Shown: one piece after another, positions 1 through 8,120 of the stretch | How the letters are laid out: each line of letters opens with the position of its first letter | Numbering within the stretch: the first letter of the stretch is position 1 | NCBI GenBank assembly: GCA_016716885.1 | Contig: JADJUV010000004.1 | Coordinates: 62,001-126,000 of the forward strand | Length of the DNA stretch: 64,000 bases | From: Candidatus Trichofilum aggregatum | Lineage (GTDB): Bacteria > Chloroflexota > Anaerolineae > Promineifilales > Promineifilaceae | Reading direction: 5' to 3' | The notes under the pieces: generated by a model | What the model was told of the DNA's origin: nothing | The model's database searches: none | The model's input: only the letters and a program-made list of their open reading frames with translations | Program-made: the position numbers and the translations under genes

Positions 1-478
1 CGGCGGCCAACAAGTTGCGCGCCGGTTGTAGACAGTCCTCAACGCGGCCGCGGCGCTCCCAATCAACCGTGCGGTAAATACCAAACACCGTGCCAATACT
101 CACATTCACATCAATATTTGACGACCCATCCAATGGATCAAACACCAGCACATACGAACCCTTGCGAAACTGCTCCGGGATCGGCAAAATCTCATCATGC
201 TCTTCCGAAGCCATGACACACAAACGCCCCGTGTGATCATTTAAACGGAACAACACATCATCCGCGAACACGTCTAACTTCTGCTGTTCCTCCCCTTGTA
301 CATTGATCGAACTGGCAGTACCTAAAATATTCACCAGTCCGGCCCGATTGGTCTTATGAGAAATGATTTTGGCCGCCAGGGCTATGTCATACAGCAAATT
401 CGTAAAATCACCCCGCGCATAATCAGGCTGATTATCAAGAATAAACCGCTCAATGGTGTAAATAATCTCACCGGCCAT
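1..478 (-). CDS. fbp: fructose-1,6-bisphosphatase class I, N-terminal part (cut by window edge)
   Basis: Reading the minus strand from ATG at 478 (preceded by a GGAGA ribosome site) gives about 159 residues of class I FBPase. The family hydrolyses fructose-1,6-bisphosphate to fructose-6-phosphate in gluconeogenesis, in the cytosol, with Mg ions. The diagnostic metal/substrate stretch FDPLDGSSNIDVNVSIGT is present, preceded by an SEEHDE acidic site. The C-terminal half lies beyond base 1. A GCGGCCGC palindrome at 44-51 encodes Arg-Gly-Arg. The gene points away from the rest of the window, and the 357 bp to its right hold a repeat and a terminator. Confidence 0.9.
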   Translation of the reverse strand, partial: MAGEIIYTIERFILDNQPDYARGDFTNLLYDIALAAKIISHKTNRAGLVNILGTASSINVQGEEQQKLDVFADDVLFRLNDHTGRLCVMASEEHDEILPIPEQFRKGSYVLVFDPLDGSSNIDVNVSIGTVFGIYRTVDWERRGRVEDCLQPARNLLAA

Positions 479-584
479 GGCTTTTTCTCCGTGGTGATAG
501 AGGGATGGATAAAACTGGTACAGTTTTACAAAAGTAGGACATATGTTTTTATGACAAGTCACACCATTCGTTTGTCGCCGAAAA

Positions 585-712
585 CCCCTACCCCTAACCC
601 CGCCCCAGGGGCGGGGAACTTTTCTGGGCGCGGTTTTTCGGGGCCTTCGCCCCGAAAAACCGCGCCGTTAAGTTTCCCCCTTCCCCCCGGGAAGGGGGTC
701 AGGGGGGATGGG
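585..712. repeat. GC-rich structured intergenic repeat, copy 1 (second copy at 30258-30378)
   Basis: The layout is CCCTAACCCCGCCCC, AGGGGCGGGGAACTTTT, a long hairpin with a TTTTTCGGGG/CCCCGAAAAA core, then TTCCCCCTTCCCC. The copy at 30258 keeps this layout. Its outer hairpin arms differ in sequence but remain complementary. Function unknown; it may also terminate transcription. Confidence 0.7.
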
Positions 713-766
713 TCTTCCGACTAAACCGGCCAAGGACTTGTGTAAAGCGGTACTAGTGGGAAAGTA

Positions 767-803
767 GAAAACGTCAGATGCCTGCAAGACATCTGACGTT
801 TTA
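767..803 (-). terminator. inverted repeat downstream of cdsA, likely Rho-independent terminator
   Basis: Stem AAAACGTCAGATG pairs with CATCTGACGTTTT around a 9-nt loop. On the minus strand it is followed by a pyrimidine-rich TTTTCTACTTT tail, 33 bp past the cdsA stop, so it probably ends the rpsB-cdsA transcript. Confidence 0.7.
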
Positions 804-835
804 AAGTTTTGTAGTGGAGCGAAATGGGTCAGACT

Positions 836-1645
836 CTATACGACAAAAAGAGTCACGAAATAATAGGTCAGCGCTACGGCCCAGAGTAGGCTATCAGTAC
901 GATCTAAAGCGCCACCGTGTCCCGGTAAGAGATTACCGGAATCTTTTACCCCAGCTTCACGTTTTAGCAGAGAAATAGACAAATCGCCCGCTGTTCCTAA
1001 CACGGAAATAAGCAACCCCAGAATGGTTCCGGCCACAATGGGTAAACCCAGCCAAAAGCTAATCAGAGCCGCAAAGACCACCCCAGTGACAAGTCCACCC
1101 ACATAGCCTTCTACCGTTTTGTTGGGGCTAAGGCGAGGGGCTAATTTATGTTTGCCTAATCGTTTACCAAAAACGTAGCCACCCGAATCCGAAATCCAGG
1201 TACTGAGCATCGCCAGCATCGTCCACTGCCAGGCCATTTCCGGCACAAGGCGCAGGCGGAAAAAATGCCCACCCAGCCACCCAAGAAGGATGACACCACC
1301 TATCATTGCCAGCCAATCAATTAAAGTTGTCTGGCTGGTGCGCTGCTCATATAACCACAAAGCATAAACCGTGACGATCATGATGCCCACGAGCAATGCT
1401 GGTTCGTTTAGATTCCAGGCGGGGAACTGCGCCACCACATATTGACCTACCACAATAGGAACTAGGACCCTGGCATGGGTGCGCCAGCCCATCTTCCGGG
1501 TGAGTTGGACATATTCAATGGTTGCCAGTACCAGAATGGCTACAACAGGAAGGAAGTAAAACCAGCCGCCCAGATAGACAAGAAAAAGCGCCAAAGGGCC
1601 TAACGTGAAAGTGATCAAGGCACGTTGTATAAACATGAAGGTCAC
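836..1645 (-). CDS. cdsA: phosphatidate cytidylyltransferase (CDP-diglyceride synthase)
   Basis: This 269-residue integral membrane protein makes CDP-diacylglycerol from phosphatidate and CTP, the entry point to phospholipid synthesis. Most of its length is hydrophobic helices. The C-terminal CdsA signature is intact: GDLSISLLKR, then VKDSGNLLPGHGGALDRTDS at about residues 222-253, carrying the catalytic acidic residues, with a DSGGYVFGKRLGKHKL stretch before it. It is the last gene of the minus-strand rpsB-tsf-pyrH-frr-uppS-cdsA order, which is widespread in bacteria. A 268-bp gap separates it from the broken uppS and contains only a short CCCGCTAAAGC hairpin-like motif. A terminator follows at 767-803. 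Confidence 0.93.
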   Translation of the reverse strand: MTFMFIQRALITFTLGPLALFLVYLGGWFYFLPVVAILVLATIEYVQLTRKMGWRTHARVLVPIVVGQYVVAQFPAWNLNEPALLVGIMIVTVYALWLYEQRTSQTTLIDWLAMIGGVILLGWLGGHFFRLRLVPEMAWQWTMLAMLSTWISDSGGYVFGKRLGKHKLAPRLSPNKTVEGYVGGLVTGVVFAALISFWLGLPIVAGTILGLLISVLGTAGDLSISLLKREAGVKDSGNLLPGHGGALDRTDSLLWAVALTYYFVTLFVV

Positions 1646-1913
1646 AAGTGAGGGATTTGCTATTGCTTAGTGAACATCTAAAAATAACTTCCTGGTTTAG
1701 AGCTGACAGGTTTCCGAAATCCTGTCAGCTCTGGGTGGACCTTATTTTTGGACGATTCCTTAGATACCATATTGCGTTAAACTTGCTCTGCGTTCTAAAA
1801 CCCGCTAAAGCGTCTACTCCGGAGTCGAGGCTTTAGCCGGTTCTCGGAACGTACTTATGCAATCTTCTACTGTGGACAAAGGAGTAATTTACACATTGAT
1901 CCTTGGATCAATG

Positions 1914-2587
1914 TTATTCCGCTTCAGCCGAGACAAGCCCGTAGCGTCGTTCCCGATCACTAAAAGCGAGCAGCGCATTGTACAATGCTTCTCGGCCAAA
2001 GTCAGGCCAGAACTCAGGCACAGGCAGATATTCCGCATAAGCCGCCTGCCAGATCAGGAAATTGCTGATACGGATTTCTCCACTGGTACGAATAACAAGG
2101 TCGGGATCAGGCAGCCCTTTGGTGAACAGATAATTGCTGAATCGGCGCGGCCGCCATAATTAAACGCGACGTTCAGAATCAGCTTGTTGTTGTTTTTGGT
2201 AAGCTCAATCGCGCGCTTTACCTTTGACTGTAGGTCGGGGCTGATACCACTTAAATCACCTAAATGATGCAGGCAAACACCTTGTTCATGTAGCTCGTAC
2301 ACTTCCTGATCCAGCACGCGAGCAAATATGCGCATCAGTGCCCGTACTTCACTCGGTGGGCGTCCCCAATTTTCTGTAGAAAAAGCGTAAATGGTCAGAA
2401 TCTTCACGCCAAATTCCACACAAGCATCTATGATGCGGCGTAAATTTTCTACCCCAGCCCGATGACCCGCCTGCCGGGGTAAACCGCGTTGGCGGGCCCA
2501 ACGACCATTGCCATCCATAATGATGGCGACATGGGATGGGATTTTTACCCCGGTCAGGTCTAGGGGCTGTTTTTGCCTGTTAAACAT
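1914..2587 (-). pseudogene. uppS: undecaprenyl diphosphate synthase, interrupted by an internal deletion and frame change
   Basis: UppS condenses isopentenyl diphosphates into the C55 lipid carrier for cell wall synthesis. The first part (2587 to about 2145) is normal: HVAIIMDGNGRWARQRG with the catalytic Asp, IYAFSTENW, and FNYGGRA. Just after NYGGRA the frame leaves the family and stops at 2054. The family sequence resumes in another frame from about 2141 down to the stop at 1914, with GLPDPDLVIRTSGEIRIS, WQAAYAEY and a final RERRYG. About 30 residues expected between these parts are missing. The break lies beside GCGGCCGC at 2147-2154. The protein is normally essential, so an assembly or sequencing deletion is as likely as a true pseudogene with a second copy elsewhere. 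Confidence 0.85.
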
Positions 2588-2656
2588 GCGTTTTGCCTTC
2601 GTAAAACCAGCAGAGAGGCTAAAAATGGCACTCTACCGGTTTCTTGGTTGTTTTCA

Positions 2657-3214
2657 CTACACTTCCATGATTTCCGCTTCTTTAGCTCTGGCTATCGCGT
2701 CAATCTGGTCAACATATTTCTTCGTGAGGTCTTCCATGTCGGCATGGGCCTTCTTAAGCTCATCCTCACTGATCATGCTTTCTTCTTTTAGCTCTTTCAG
2801 GTCATGATTGGCATCACGGCGTACATTACGCACGGCCACTTTGCCATCTTCTACACGGCGATTTGCCATCCGGCTTAAATCGCGGCGTCTCTCCTCGGTA
2901 AGCCGAGGCAGAATCAGGCGGATTATTTTGCCGTCGTTATTAGGCATGATACCCAAATCAGACTTCATAATTGCCCGTTCGATGGCTGATAAGGAGCTTG
3001 TGTCATAGGGACGAATGGCAATTTGTTGTGGCTCTGGTACAGAAACGACGGCTAACTGAATGAGTTTCATTTCCACGCCATATTGCTCAACCACAATCCG
3101 ATCTAACAAATGAGGTGAAGCTCGACCTGTGCGAAAGGTGGCCAGGTCTGCTTCCAGAGAATGAATGGCACCCTTCATACGGGTTTCGGTCTCTTCCAAA
3201 ATTTCGTTTATCAT
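2657..3214 (-). CDS. frr: ribosome recycling factor
   Basis: RRF splits post-termination 70S ribosomes together with EF-G. Starting at ATG 3214, preceded by AAAGGAGG at good spacing, gives 185 residues, the standard length. A longer reading upstream to 3355 is unsupported. Visible family features are the TFRTGRASPHLLDRI motif near residues 28-42, IRPYDTSS, and the C-terminal coiled coil with RRDANHDLKEL and ITKKYVDQID-like helices. It sits in the conserved pyrH-frr-uppS order with an 85-bp gap after pyrH, so co-transcription is likely. Confidence 0.96.
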   Translation of the reverse strand: MINEILEETETRMKGAIHSLEADLATFRTGRASPHLLDRIVVEQYGVEMKLIQLAVVSVPEPQQIAIRPYDTSSLSAIERAIMKSDLGIMPNNDGKIIRLILPRLTEERRRDLSRMANRRVEDGKVAVRNVRRDANHDLKELKEESMISEDELKKAHADMEDLTKKYVDQIDAIARAKEAEIMEV

Positions 3215-3299
3215 CTGCGCCTCCTTTATTAATGATAGGATGGGGTATAGAGTCGAGAATGTTGGGTCAGGGTTTAGAGGTTGCAGTTGGCAGGTTCGT

Positions 3300-4025
3300 T
3301 TAGGAACCCTGGATAATCGTGCCGACAGATTCACCCTGGAGCAACCGCTGCACACTGCCTTCCTGCCATAAATTTAGTACAACAATGGGCATGTTATTGT
3401 CCATACAGAGGGATATGGCCGTGCTATCCATGACGCGCAGACGCATATTGAGAGCATCAATGTATGACAGGGTGTAAAAGCGTTTGGCATTTTCGTTTTT
3501 CATGGGGTCATCATCATAAATAGCATCTACTTTGGTGGCTTTGATCAGCACATCTGCCCCAATTTCCATAGCCCGCAGTGCGCCGGCACTATCGGTGGTG
3601 AAGTAAGGATTGCCTGTTCCCCCGCCGATGATGACCACCCGCCCCTTATCTAAATGGCGAATAGCCCGTAATCGAATGTAAGGCTCGGCAATGGTCCGCA
3701 TTTCTATGGCTGTTTGCACGCGGGTGACAACGCCGATGCGTTCCAGCGAATCTTGGAGGGCCAATGCGTTCATGACGGTAGCGATCATGCCCATGTGGTC
3801 CGCGGTAGAGCGTTCCATGCCTTGATTCATGCCGATGGAGCCGCGCCAAAGATTGCCCGCCCCAATGACCAGAGCGACTTGAACGCCCAGATCATATACT
3901 TCCTTGATGATTGCGGCAACGCTGGCGACCCGTGTGGGGTCAATCCCGAAGCCGGCTGGTCCTGAGAGGGCTTCGCCACCCAGTTTCAACAAAATACGGT
4001 TGTATTTTAAGTTACTCAAGCCCAT
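3300..4025 (-). CDS. pyrH: uridylate kinase
   Basis: PyrH phosphorylates UMP to UDP in pyrimidine nucleotide synthesis. The 241-residue protein has the amino-acid-kinase fold motifs: ILLKLGGEALSG near the N-terminus (phosphate binding), VIGAGNLWRG, DHMGMIATVMNALAL, IIGGGTGNPYFTTDSAGALRA, and LIKATKVDAIYDDDP. Length and motifs match bacterial UMP kinases, which are usually GTP-activated and UTP-inhibited (family knowledge). It is the third gene of the minus-strand operon, with tsf 375 bp upstream across a terminator and repeat-rich gap, so it may have its own promoter. Confidence 0.96.
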   Translation of the reverse strand: MGLSNLKYNRILLKLGGEALSGPAGFGIDPTRVASVAAIIKEVYDLGVQVALVIGAGNLWRGSIGMNQGMERSTADHMGMIATVMNALALQDSLERIGVVTRVQTAIEMRTIAEPYIRLRAIRHLDKGRVVIIGGGTGNPYFTTDSAGALRAMEIGADVLIKATKVDAIYDDDPMKNENAKRFYTLSYIDALNMRLRVMDSTAISLCMDNNMPIVVLNLWQEGSVQRLLQGESVGTIIQGS

Positions 4026-4357
4026 TTCTCCTGCGAAAATAACGAACCGCAGAGACGCAGAGAAAAGAAAAAACTGAGTTAATCTGTGAGTTCACGGAAA
4101 GAAGCCACGAATTGCACGAATTAACACGAATTATTCTCTGGTGACCTGGCGTCCTTTTCGCCATTGCGTACGTTATTTCAGTAGACTCATCTGTGTCAGG
4201 GTTAGACCAAGCTCACCACAGGTCGGTGGCTAAAATTTCATTCACTGTGATGAGTGTCTTGCCCCTGGCGAACTCTACTAAAAACTGTCTAACAGCCACT
4301 CAACCTGGTGTGGGGGATTATGGCTGACGTTATTTTAGTGAGTTGACTTTATAAAGA
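4026..4357. repeat. repeat-rich spacer between tsf and pyrH, no gene
   Basis: The left part (about 4040-4155) is a mosaic of degenerate short units, CGCAGAGACGCAGAGA, AATCTGTGAGTT and CACGAATTAACACGAATT. This family also occurs near 23.1, 25.9, 31.9, 33.5, 36.1, 40.4 and 43.7 kb. No coding potential is seen in the remainder. Confidence 0.7.
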
Positions 4358-4383
4358 AAGGGCGAGTCTTTTGACTCGCCCTT
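4358..4383 (-). terminator. Rho-independent terminator after tsf
   Basis: Stem AAGGGCGAGTC pairs with GACTCGCCCTT around a TTTT-type loop. On the minus strand it is followed by TCTTTATAAAG, 18 bp past the tsf stop. It suggests that rpsB-tsf and pyrH-frr-uppS-cdsA are separate transcripts or are joined by read-through. Confidence 0.8.
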
Positions 4384-4400
4384 GTGAATGATAGGGGTAA

Positions 4401-5003
4401 TTATTCTAAGCCTTCACCTAATTCGTAGCGGGCGAAGCGACGGACGATGATGTTTTCGCCCAGGACACTGATGGCTTCTTTGATCATATCCTCAATTTTC
4501 CTTTTGTCATCTTTGACGAAGGGTTGTTCCATGAGGCACATTTCTTCGTAGAATTTGTTGACGCGGCCGCTAACAATCTTGTCCACAATGGCTTCCGGTT
4601 TGCCTTCGCTCAGGGCTTGCGCCCGCAAAACATCCATTTCCCGTTGCAGTTCACCGGCAGGCACTTCCTCGCGGGTGATATAACGGGGACTCATGGCGGC
4701 AATGTGTAGCGACAGCTCATGGGCTAAAGTTTGGAAGGCTTCATTGCGGGCCACAAAGTCGGTCTCACAATTCAGCTCCAACATTACCCCCACGCGGTTG
4801 CCTGGGTGGGCATACATTTTGATCATGCCATCTTTGGCGCTGCGGTCCGATTTTTTGTCGGCACGGGCCAACCCTTTTTCTCGCAACGCATCTACGGCTT
4901 TGTTGTAATCACCATTAACGGCTTCTAGCGCCTTTTTGGCTTCTAAAACGCCGGCACCTGTGGCTTTACGCAGGTCTTTGATCATTTCGGCGGTAATACT
5001 CAT
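4401..5003 (-). CDS. tsf: elongation factor Ts, short form
   Basis: EF-Ts is the guanine nucleotide exchange factor of EF-Tu. The 200-residue protein starts with MSITAEMIKDLRKATGAGVLEAKKALE, the N-terminal UBA-like module. It then shows GMIKMYAHPGNRVGVMLELNCETDFVARNE, the core motif contacting EF-Tu. The length matches the compact EF-Ts of Thermus and Chloroflexota rather than the roughly 280-residue proteobacterial form. A GAGGAGAAA ribosome site precedes the ATG. It follows rpsB on the same strand, and a terminator follows at 4358-4383. Confidence 0.96.
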   Translation of the reverse strand: MSITAEMIKDLRKATGAGVLEAKKALEAVNGDYNKAVDALREKGLARADKKSDRSAKDGMIKMYAHPGNRVGVMLELNCETDFVARNEAFQTLAHELSLHIAAMSPRYITREEVPAGELQREMDVLRAQALSEGKPEAIVDKIVSGRVNKFYEEMCLMEQPFVKDDKRKIEDMIKEAISVLGENIIVRRFARYELGEGLE

Positions 5004-5341
5004 TGGATATTTCTCCTCTCACGAATGGTGTATCTGTGATATGACGATAACCAAACACCAGTAGTGATTTTTATGAAGGGCGGGAGCCAAAGTTGGGTTG
5101 GCCTAAACCCCGCTGAATTTGAATTTTTATTTTACGCGTTCTTAAGAATTCCCCGGTGTACAGCACAATGGTGATGTAGGTCTTGGGTCCAAGCAATTCG
5201 CCTCTACATTGTGTGTCTGTTACCTGTATTCTGAACAAACCTTCGTGACAATAAGATCGGTTATTGGTTATTCGTGTTGGCGAATAACCAATAACCGATC
5301 AAGGAACCAAAATCAGTTCAGTCGAAATTATGGGGAGTGGG
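5004..5341. other. 338-bp rpsB-tsf spacer with a 20-bp perfect inverted repeat, no gene
   Basis: No open reading frame with family resemblance was found. The notable element is the long inverted repeat at 5255-5300 just past the rpsB stop; the rest shows nothing recognisable. Confidence 0.6.
5255..5300. repeat. perfect 20-bp inverted repeat between rpsB and tsf
   Basis: Arms GATCGGTTATTGGTTATTCG and its exact complement are separated by TGTTGG. On the minus strand it lies 42 bp after the rpsB stop. It has no clear U-tract, so a terminator role is uncertain; mRNA processing or attenuation between rpsB and tsf is possible. Confidence 0.7.
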
Positions 5342-6223
5342 TTATTCGTCTTCGTCTTCGGTATCAATGTCAACAAGGTCATCTGCGACAATGTCTTCAT
5401 CTTCACCTGCTACGGTAGCGCGCCGAATCTTGGCCAGCGTGGATTCGCCCAGTAATTCCTCGTCGGACAGGTCGCCATAACCATCGAACCCTTCTTCATC
5501 ACGGAAACTGCTGTCATCTCCATCCGGGGCGAACTCTTTGTACATGGCTCGTCCTTCCAGAGCTGCGTCAGCCATTTTGCTGAGGATGAGTTTGATGGCC
5601 CGTATAGCGTCGTCGTTGGCGGGGATGACGTAATCAATTTTGCCAGGATCACAATTGGTGTCTACCATCGCCATGACGGGAATGCCCATTTTGTTGGCTT
5701 CTTCTACTGCGGTTTCTTCCTGGTTGATGTCTACCACAAAAAGCAGTTTGGGCAGGTCGGTCATGTTACGAATACCACCCAGACGCAGGTTCAACTTTTC
5801 GATTTCGCGCTCTAACATGAGCCGTTCTTTTTTCTTGAGTCCGTCGAACTCGCCGGAGTCACGGCGGGCTTCAAGTTTGCGCAGATAGTTGATCCGTTGG
5901 CGGATGGTTTGCCAGTTGGTGAGGGTACCACCCAACCAGCGTTCGCTGACATAGGGCATAGCGCCCCGTGTGCCTTCGCGGCTGATGGCGTCCGCGGCCT
6001 GCCGTTTTGTGCCTACGAGTAAGACGAAACCCCCCTGAGCCGCCGTTTCGCGGATCAGGTTGTAGCATCGATCAATCATGACAATGGTTTGTTGCAGGTC
6101 TAAGATGTGAATACCGTTACGCTCAGTGAAGATGAAGGGCTTCATCTTTGGATTCCAACGACGCGTGCGGTGACCGAAGTGGACGCCCGTCTCAAGAAGG
6201 GCTTTCATCGAAATAACAGCCAT
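5342..6223 (-). CDS. rpsB: 30S ribosomal protein S2 with long acidic C-terminal extension
   Basis: S2 is a late-assembling protein of the 30S subunit. Starting at ATG 6223 (AAAGGAGAAAAC just upstream) gives 293 residues beginning MAVISMKALLETGVHFGHRTRRWNPKM, the classical S2 start. Other family stretches are YVSERWLGGTLTNWQTI and PVMAMVDTNCDPGKIDYVIPANDDA. The last 60 or so residues are strongly acidic, ending IDTEDEDE, an extension beyond the usual 230-260 residues. A 14-residue longer reading to 6265 lacks support. It is the first gene of the translation operon, and a TATAAT box lies upstream at 6341-6346. Confidence 0.96.
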   Translation of the reverse strand: MAVISMKALLETGVHFGHRTRRWNPKMKPFIFTERNGIHILDLQQTIVMIDRCYNLIRETAAQGGFVLLVGTKRQAADAISREGTRGAMPYVSERWLGGTLTNWQTIRQRINYLRKLEARRDSGEFDGLKKKERLMLEREIEKLNLRLGGIRNMTDLPKLLFVVDINQEETAVEEANKMGIPVMAMVDTNCDPGKIDYVIPANDDAIRAIKLILSKMADAALEGRAMYKEFAPDGDDSSFRDEEGFDGYGDLSDEELLGESTLAKIRRATVAGEDEDIVADDLVDIDTEDEDE

Positions 6224-6340
6224 TAGTTTTCTCCTTTCGTTTTTCGTCCATACTCTTCTTCCCAACCGGGAACTTGCCCATGATACTGGTTAAGCACGCC
6301 CGATTAGTCGGAGTATGTGTTTGATAATAAAGCGGGTGGA

Positions 6341-6369
6341 ATTATACCGAATGTGAAGATTTTCGCAAA
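6341..6369 (-). promoter_or_regulatory. probable rpsB promoter
   Basis: On the minus strand a perfect TATAAT (6341-6346) lies 118 bp before the rpsB ATG. A weak TTTGCG -35 candidate sits 17 bp upstream (6364-6369). The call rests on motif and position only. Confidence 0.45.
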
Positions 6370-7173
6370 TCATTTCCAGCGGGTGAGGATGGCTTCACGC
6401 TGGAAAATGCGAAAACTGAGGGCGATGAGGATGGTGTCGAGAACCGCGGCCGCGCCAATCATAATCAGTATGAAGGTTTGGTTGATGATGATCAGGTTCA
6501 CGGATTGTCCCACCATCATCAATACGATGGGCAGGATAACCAGGGCAGAAATCTGTTCGGCGACGCGGGGATCACTCACGCGGGATGAGATCATAATGGC
6601 GACGCTGATGGCTAAGAGGGTGAATAGCGGGCCGAGGATGAAAATAGCCATCCACCACATGGGGTCAAGGATGGTTTGGAAGATGTGGGACGGGGTCATC
6701 AAGTAAAGGGCGATGACATAGATGGTGAAACCGAGCCAGGTAGCGCCCAGGGCGGGAACCGCGGCCGCGACGATTTTGGCAATAATTAATTCGGCCGTAG
6801 TAATGGGGGTGGCCAGCAGTGGTTCTAGACTGCGGTTCGTTTTTTCACCCACAATACTGTACGCGGCAATCGTTACCGGAATGGCTACCGGCATAATCAT
6901 AAACATGAGGGTAAACAGGTTGATCAGGTATACCTGTAGGCAATCACTGGAATTAAAATCATCGGGGCAGAATTCAGCCATGAAAGCATCTGGGGCTTCA
7001 TCTGCGCCACCTCCCGCTTCTATCTCTGCTGACACGGCCCCGCTGATGGAGGATAGGCTGAGCAGGGGAATAGCCGTGAGCACCAGGGGCAGGATGAGAA
7101 CGGTCAATAAGACAAAGCGATTTTTGAATATTTCGCTCCATTCCTTCAAGACGATAACTTTTATTTTGGTCAT
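6370..7173 (-). CDS. ABC-2 type transporter permease
   Basis: This 267-residue protein has one N-terminal membrane segment (about residues 20-42), a soluble extracytoplasmic loop rich in Gly/Ala/Asp/Glu with two Cys (about 48-80), then five hydrophobic segments. The phrase YSIVGEKTNRSLEPLLATPITTAELIIAKI is the typical cytoplasmic loop of NatB/ABC-2 exporter permeases, which couples to the ATPase. No ATPase gene is adjacent, so its partner and substrate are unknown. The stop codon is 146 bp before the rpsB ATG on the same strand. GCGGCCGC occurs twice in it (6446 and 6761), encoding Ala runs. Confidence 0.8.
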   Translation of the reverse strand: MTKIKVIVLKEWSEIFKNRFVLLTVLILPLVLTAIPLLSLSSISGAVSAEIEAGGGADEAPDAFMAEFCPDDFNSSDCLQVYLINLFTLMFMIMPVAIPVTIAAYSIVGEKTNRSLEPLLATPITTAELIIAKIVAAAVPALGATWLGFTIYVIALYLMTPSHIFQTILDPMWWMAIFILGPLFTLLAISVAIMISSRVSDPRVAEQISALVILPIVLMMVGQSVNLIIINQTFILIMIGAAAVLDTILIALSFRIFQREAILTRWK

Positions 7174-7276
7174 GGGGACACCTCATTTAACCCCAGTAGT
7201 TTACCCTATCGTCCCCGGTTGGCACACCCTCACCAACTGGTTATACTTTTGGCGACATTAACCGGTAAATCACATC

Positions 7277-7957
7277 ATGTTGTATCGTACTTATTGGGAA
7301 ACGGAACGGTGGCTGGCCTTACCACCCGCACAAGCCGAAAAGTCGCGGCCGCAAGGCCTGTTGGCGTCTGGTTGGCTGGTGATTGGCGGGTTCACCGTGC
7401 TCACATTAGGCTGGTTGGTTTACCATTCCTTCTGGCAACCGGCCTGGTTGACCCTCTCGCCCAACTGGTTTAACGAACTCGTCAACCTGCTAGAGCTTTC
7501 GCCTTTTTGACCTTAATTGCGGTGTGGGGGTATTAGGCTGGCGGCATTGGCGGCCGCACATTCAACCCGTGCCCGCTTTCCCCAATTAGAGTTAGACCAT
7601 CTTTTTGCCTTTTCTCCCGGTGATTTTGAACGGTATGTGGCCGGGCTGTTTCGGCGCAAGGGGTATGTGGTTAAACAGAGAGGGGGTACGGGTGATCTGG
7701 GGGTGGATTTGGAATTGCTGGCTCCGGGTAATCGCCGGGCGATTGTGCAGTGCAAGCGGTATCAAAATACGGTGGGGGCGGAGATGGTGCGGGAGTTATA
7801 CGGCACGCTCATTCACGAAAAGGCCCTTCATGCTTTTCTGATTACCACGGCTGATATTTCCCCTGCGGCTCGCTTGTGGGCACAGGGTAAGCCGATGACG
7901 CTGATTGATGGGGAGACGTTGATGCAGATCGCGGCCGCGTTGACAACCAGTCAATAA
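7277..7957 (+). pseudogene. membrane-anchored Mrr-like restriction endonuclease, split by two compensating frameshifts
   Basis: The N-terminal piece (7277-7510) carries a membrane segment, LVIGGFTVLTLGWLVYHSFW. The C-terminal piece (from about 7530 to 7957) is an Mrr-type nuclease domain: FERYVAGLFRRKGYVVKQ, GGTGDLGVDLELLAPG and AIVQCKRYQ, with the Asp and Gln-x-Lys of the PD-(D/E)xK-like site. In-frame TGA and TAA codons separate them. One extra T in the run at 7504-7508 and one fewer G in the run at 7525-7529 would restore a single protein of about 226 residues with a second membrane segment. Both errors fall in homopolymers, so sequencing error is likely. The family cleaves DNA, often modified DNA; the target is unknown. 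Confidence 0.65.
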
Positions 7958-7985
7958 TAATCTTAACCTGGACAAGCCAGAACCA

Positions 7986-8062
7986 AAGAGGTTTGTCCGC
8001 AGATTAACGCCGATTTTCGCCGATTAAAAAATCAGCGTTAATCCCCAAAATCTGCGGATAAA
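7986..8062. repeat. short inverted/mosaic repeat
   Basis: TCCGCAGATTAACGC GATT and its near complement AATCAGCGTTAATCC ... AATCTGCGGA form an imperfect inverted repeat between the Mrr-like gene and the methyltransferase. Its units resemble the CAGATTAACACAGAT mosaic seen elsewhere. Confidence 0.5.
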
Positions 8063-8120
8063 TTTCTTGCTTACCGTTGCGCCTAGGCGTGAGTCTTTTT
8101 CATACGCCCAACAGTTACCC

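Larger units (their letters stand above)
479..835. other. intergenic region between fbp and cdsA: structured repeat plus terminator, no gene
   Basis: No credible gene. An ORF readable on the plus strand here starts inside fbp antisense and runs into the GC-rich hairpin repeat (585-712), so it is not supported. The right end carries the inverted repeat at 767-803. Confidence 0.7.

Noticed and set aside
356..724. 122-residue plus-strand ORF
   Set aside because: It is antisense to fbp and then reads the GC-rich hairpin repeat; no family resemblance.
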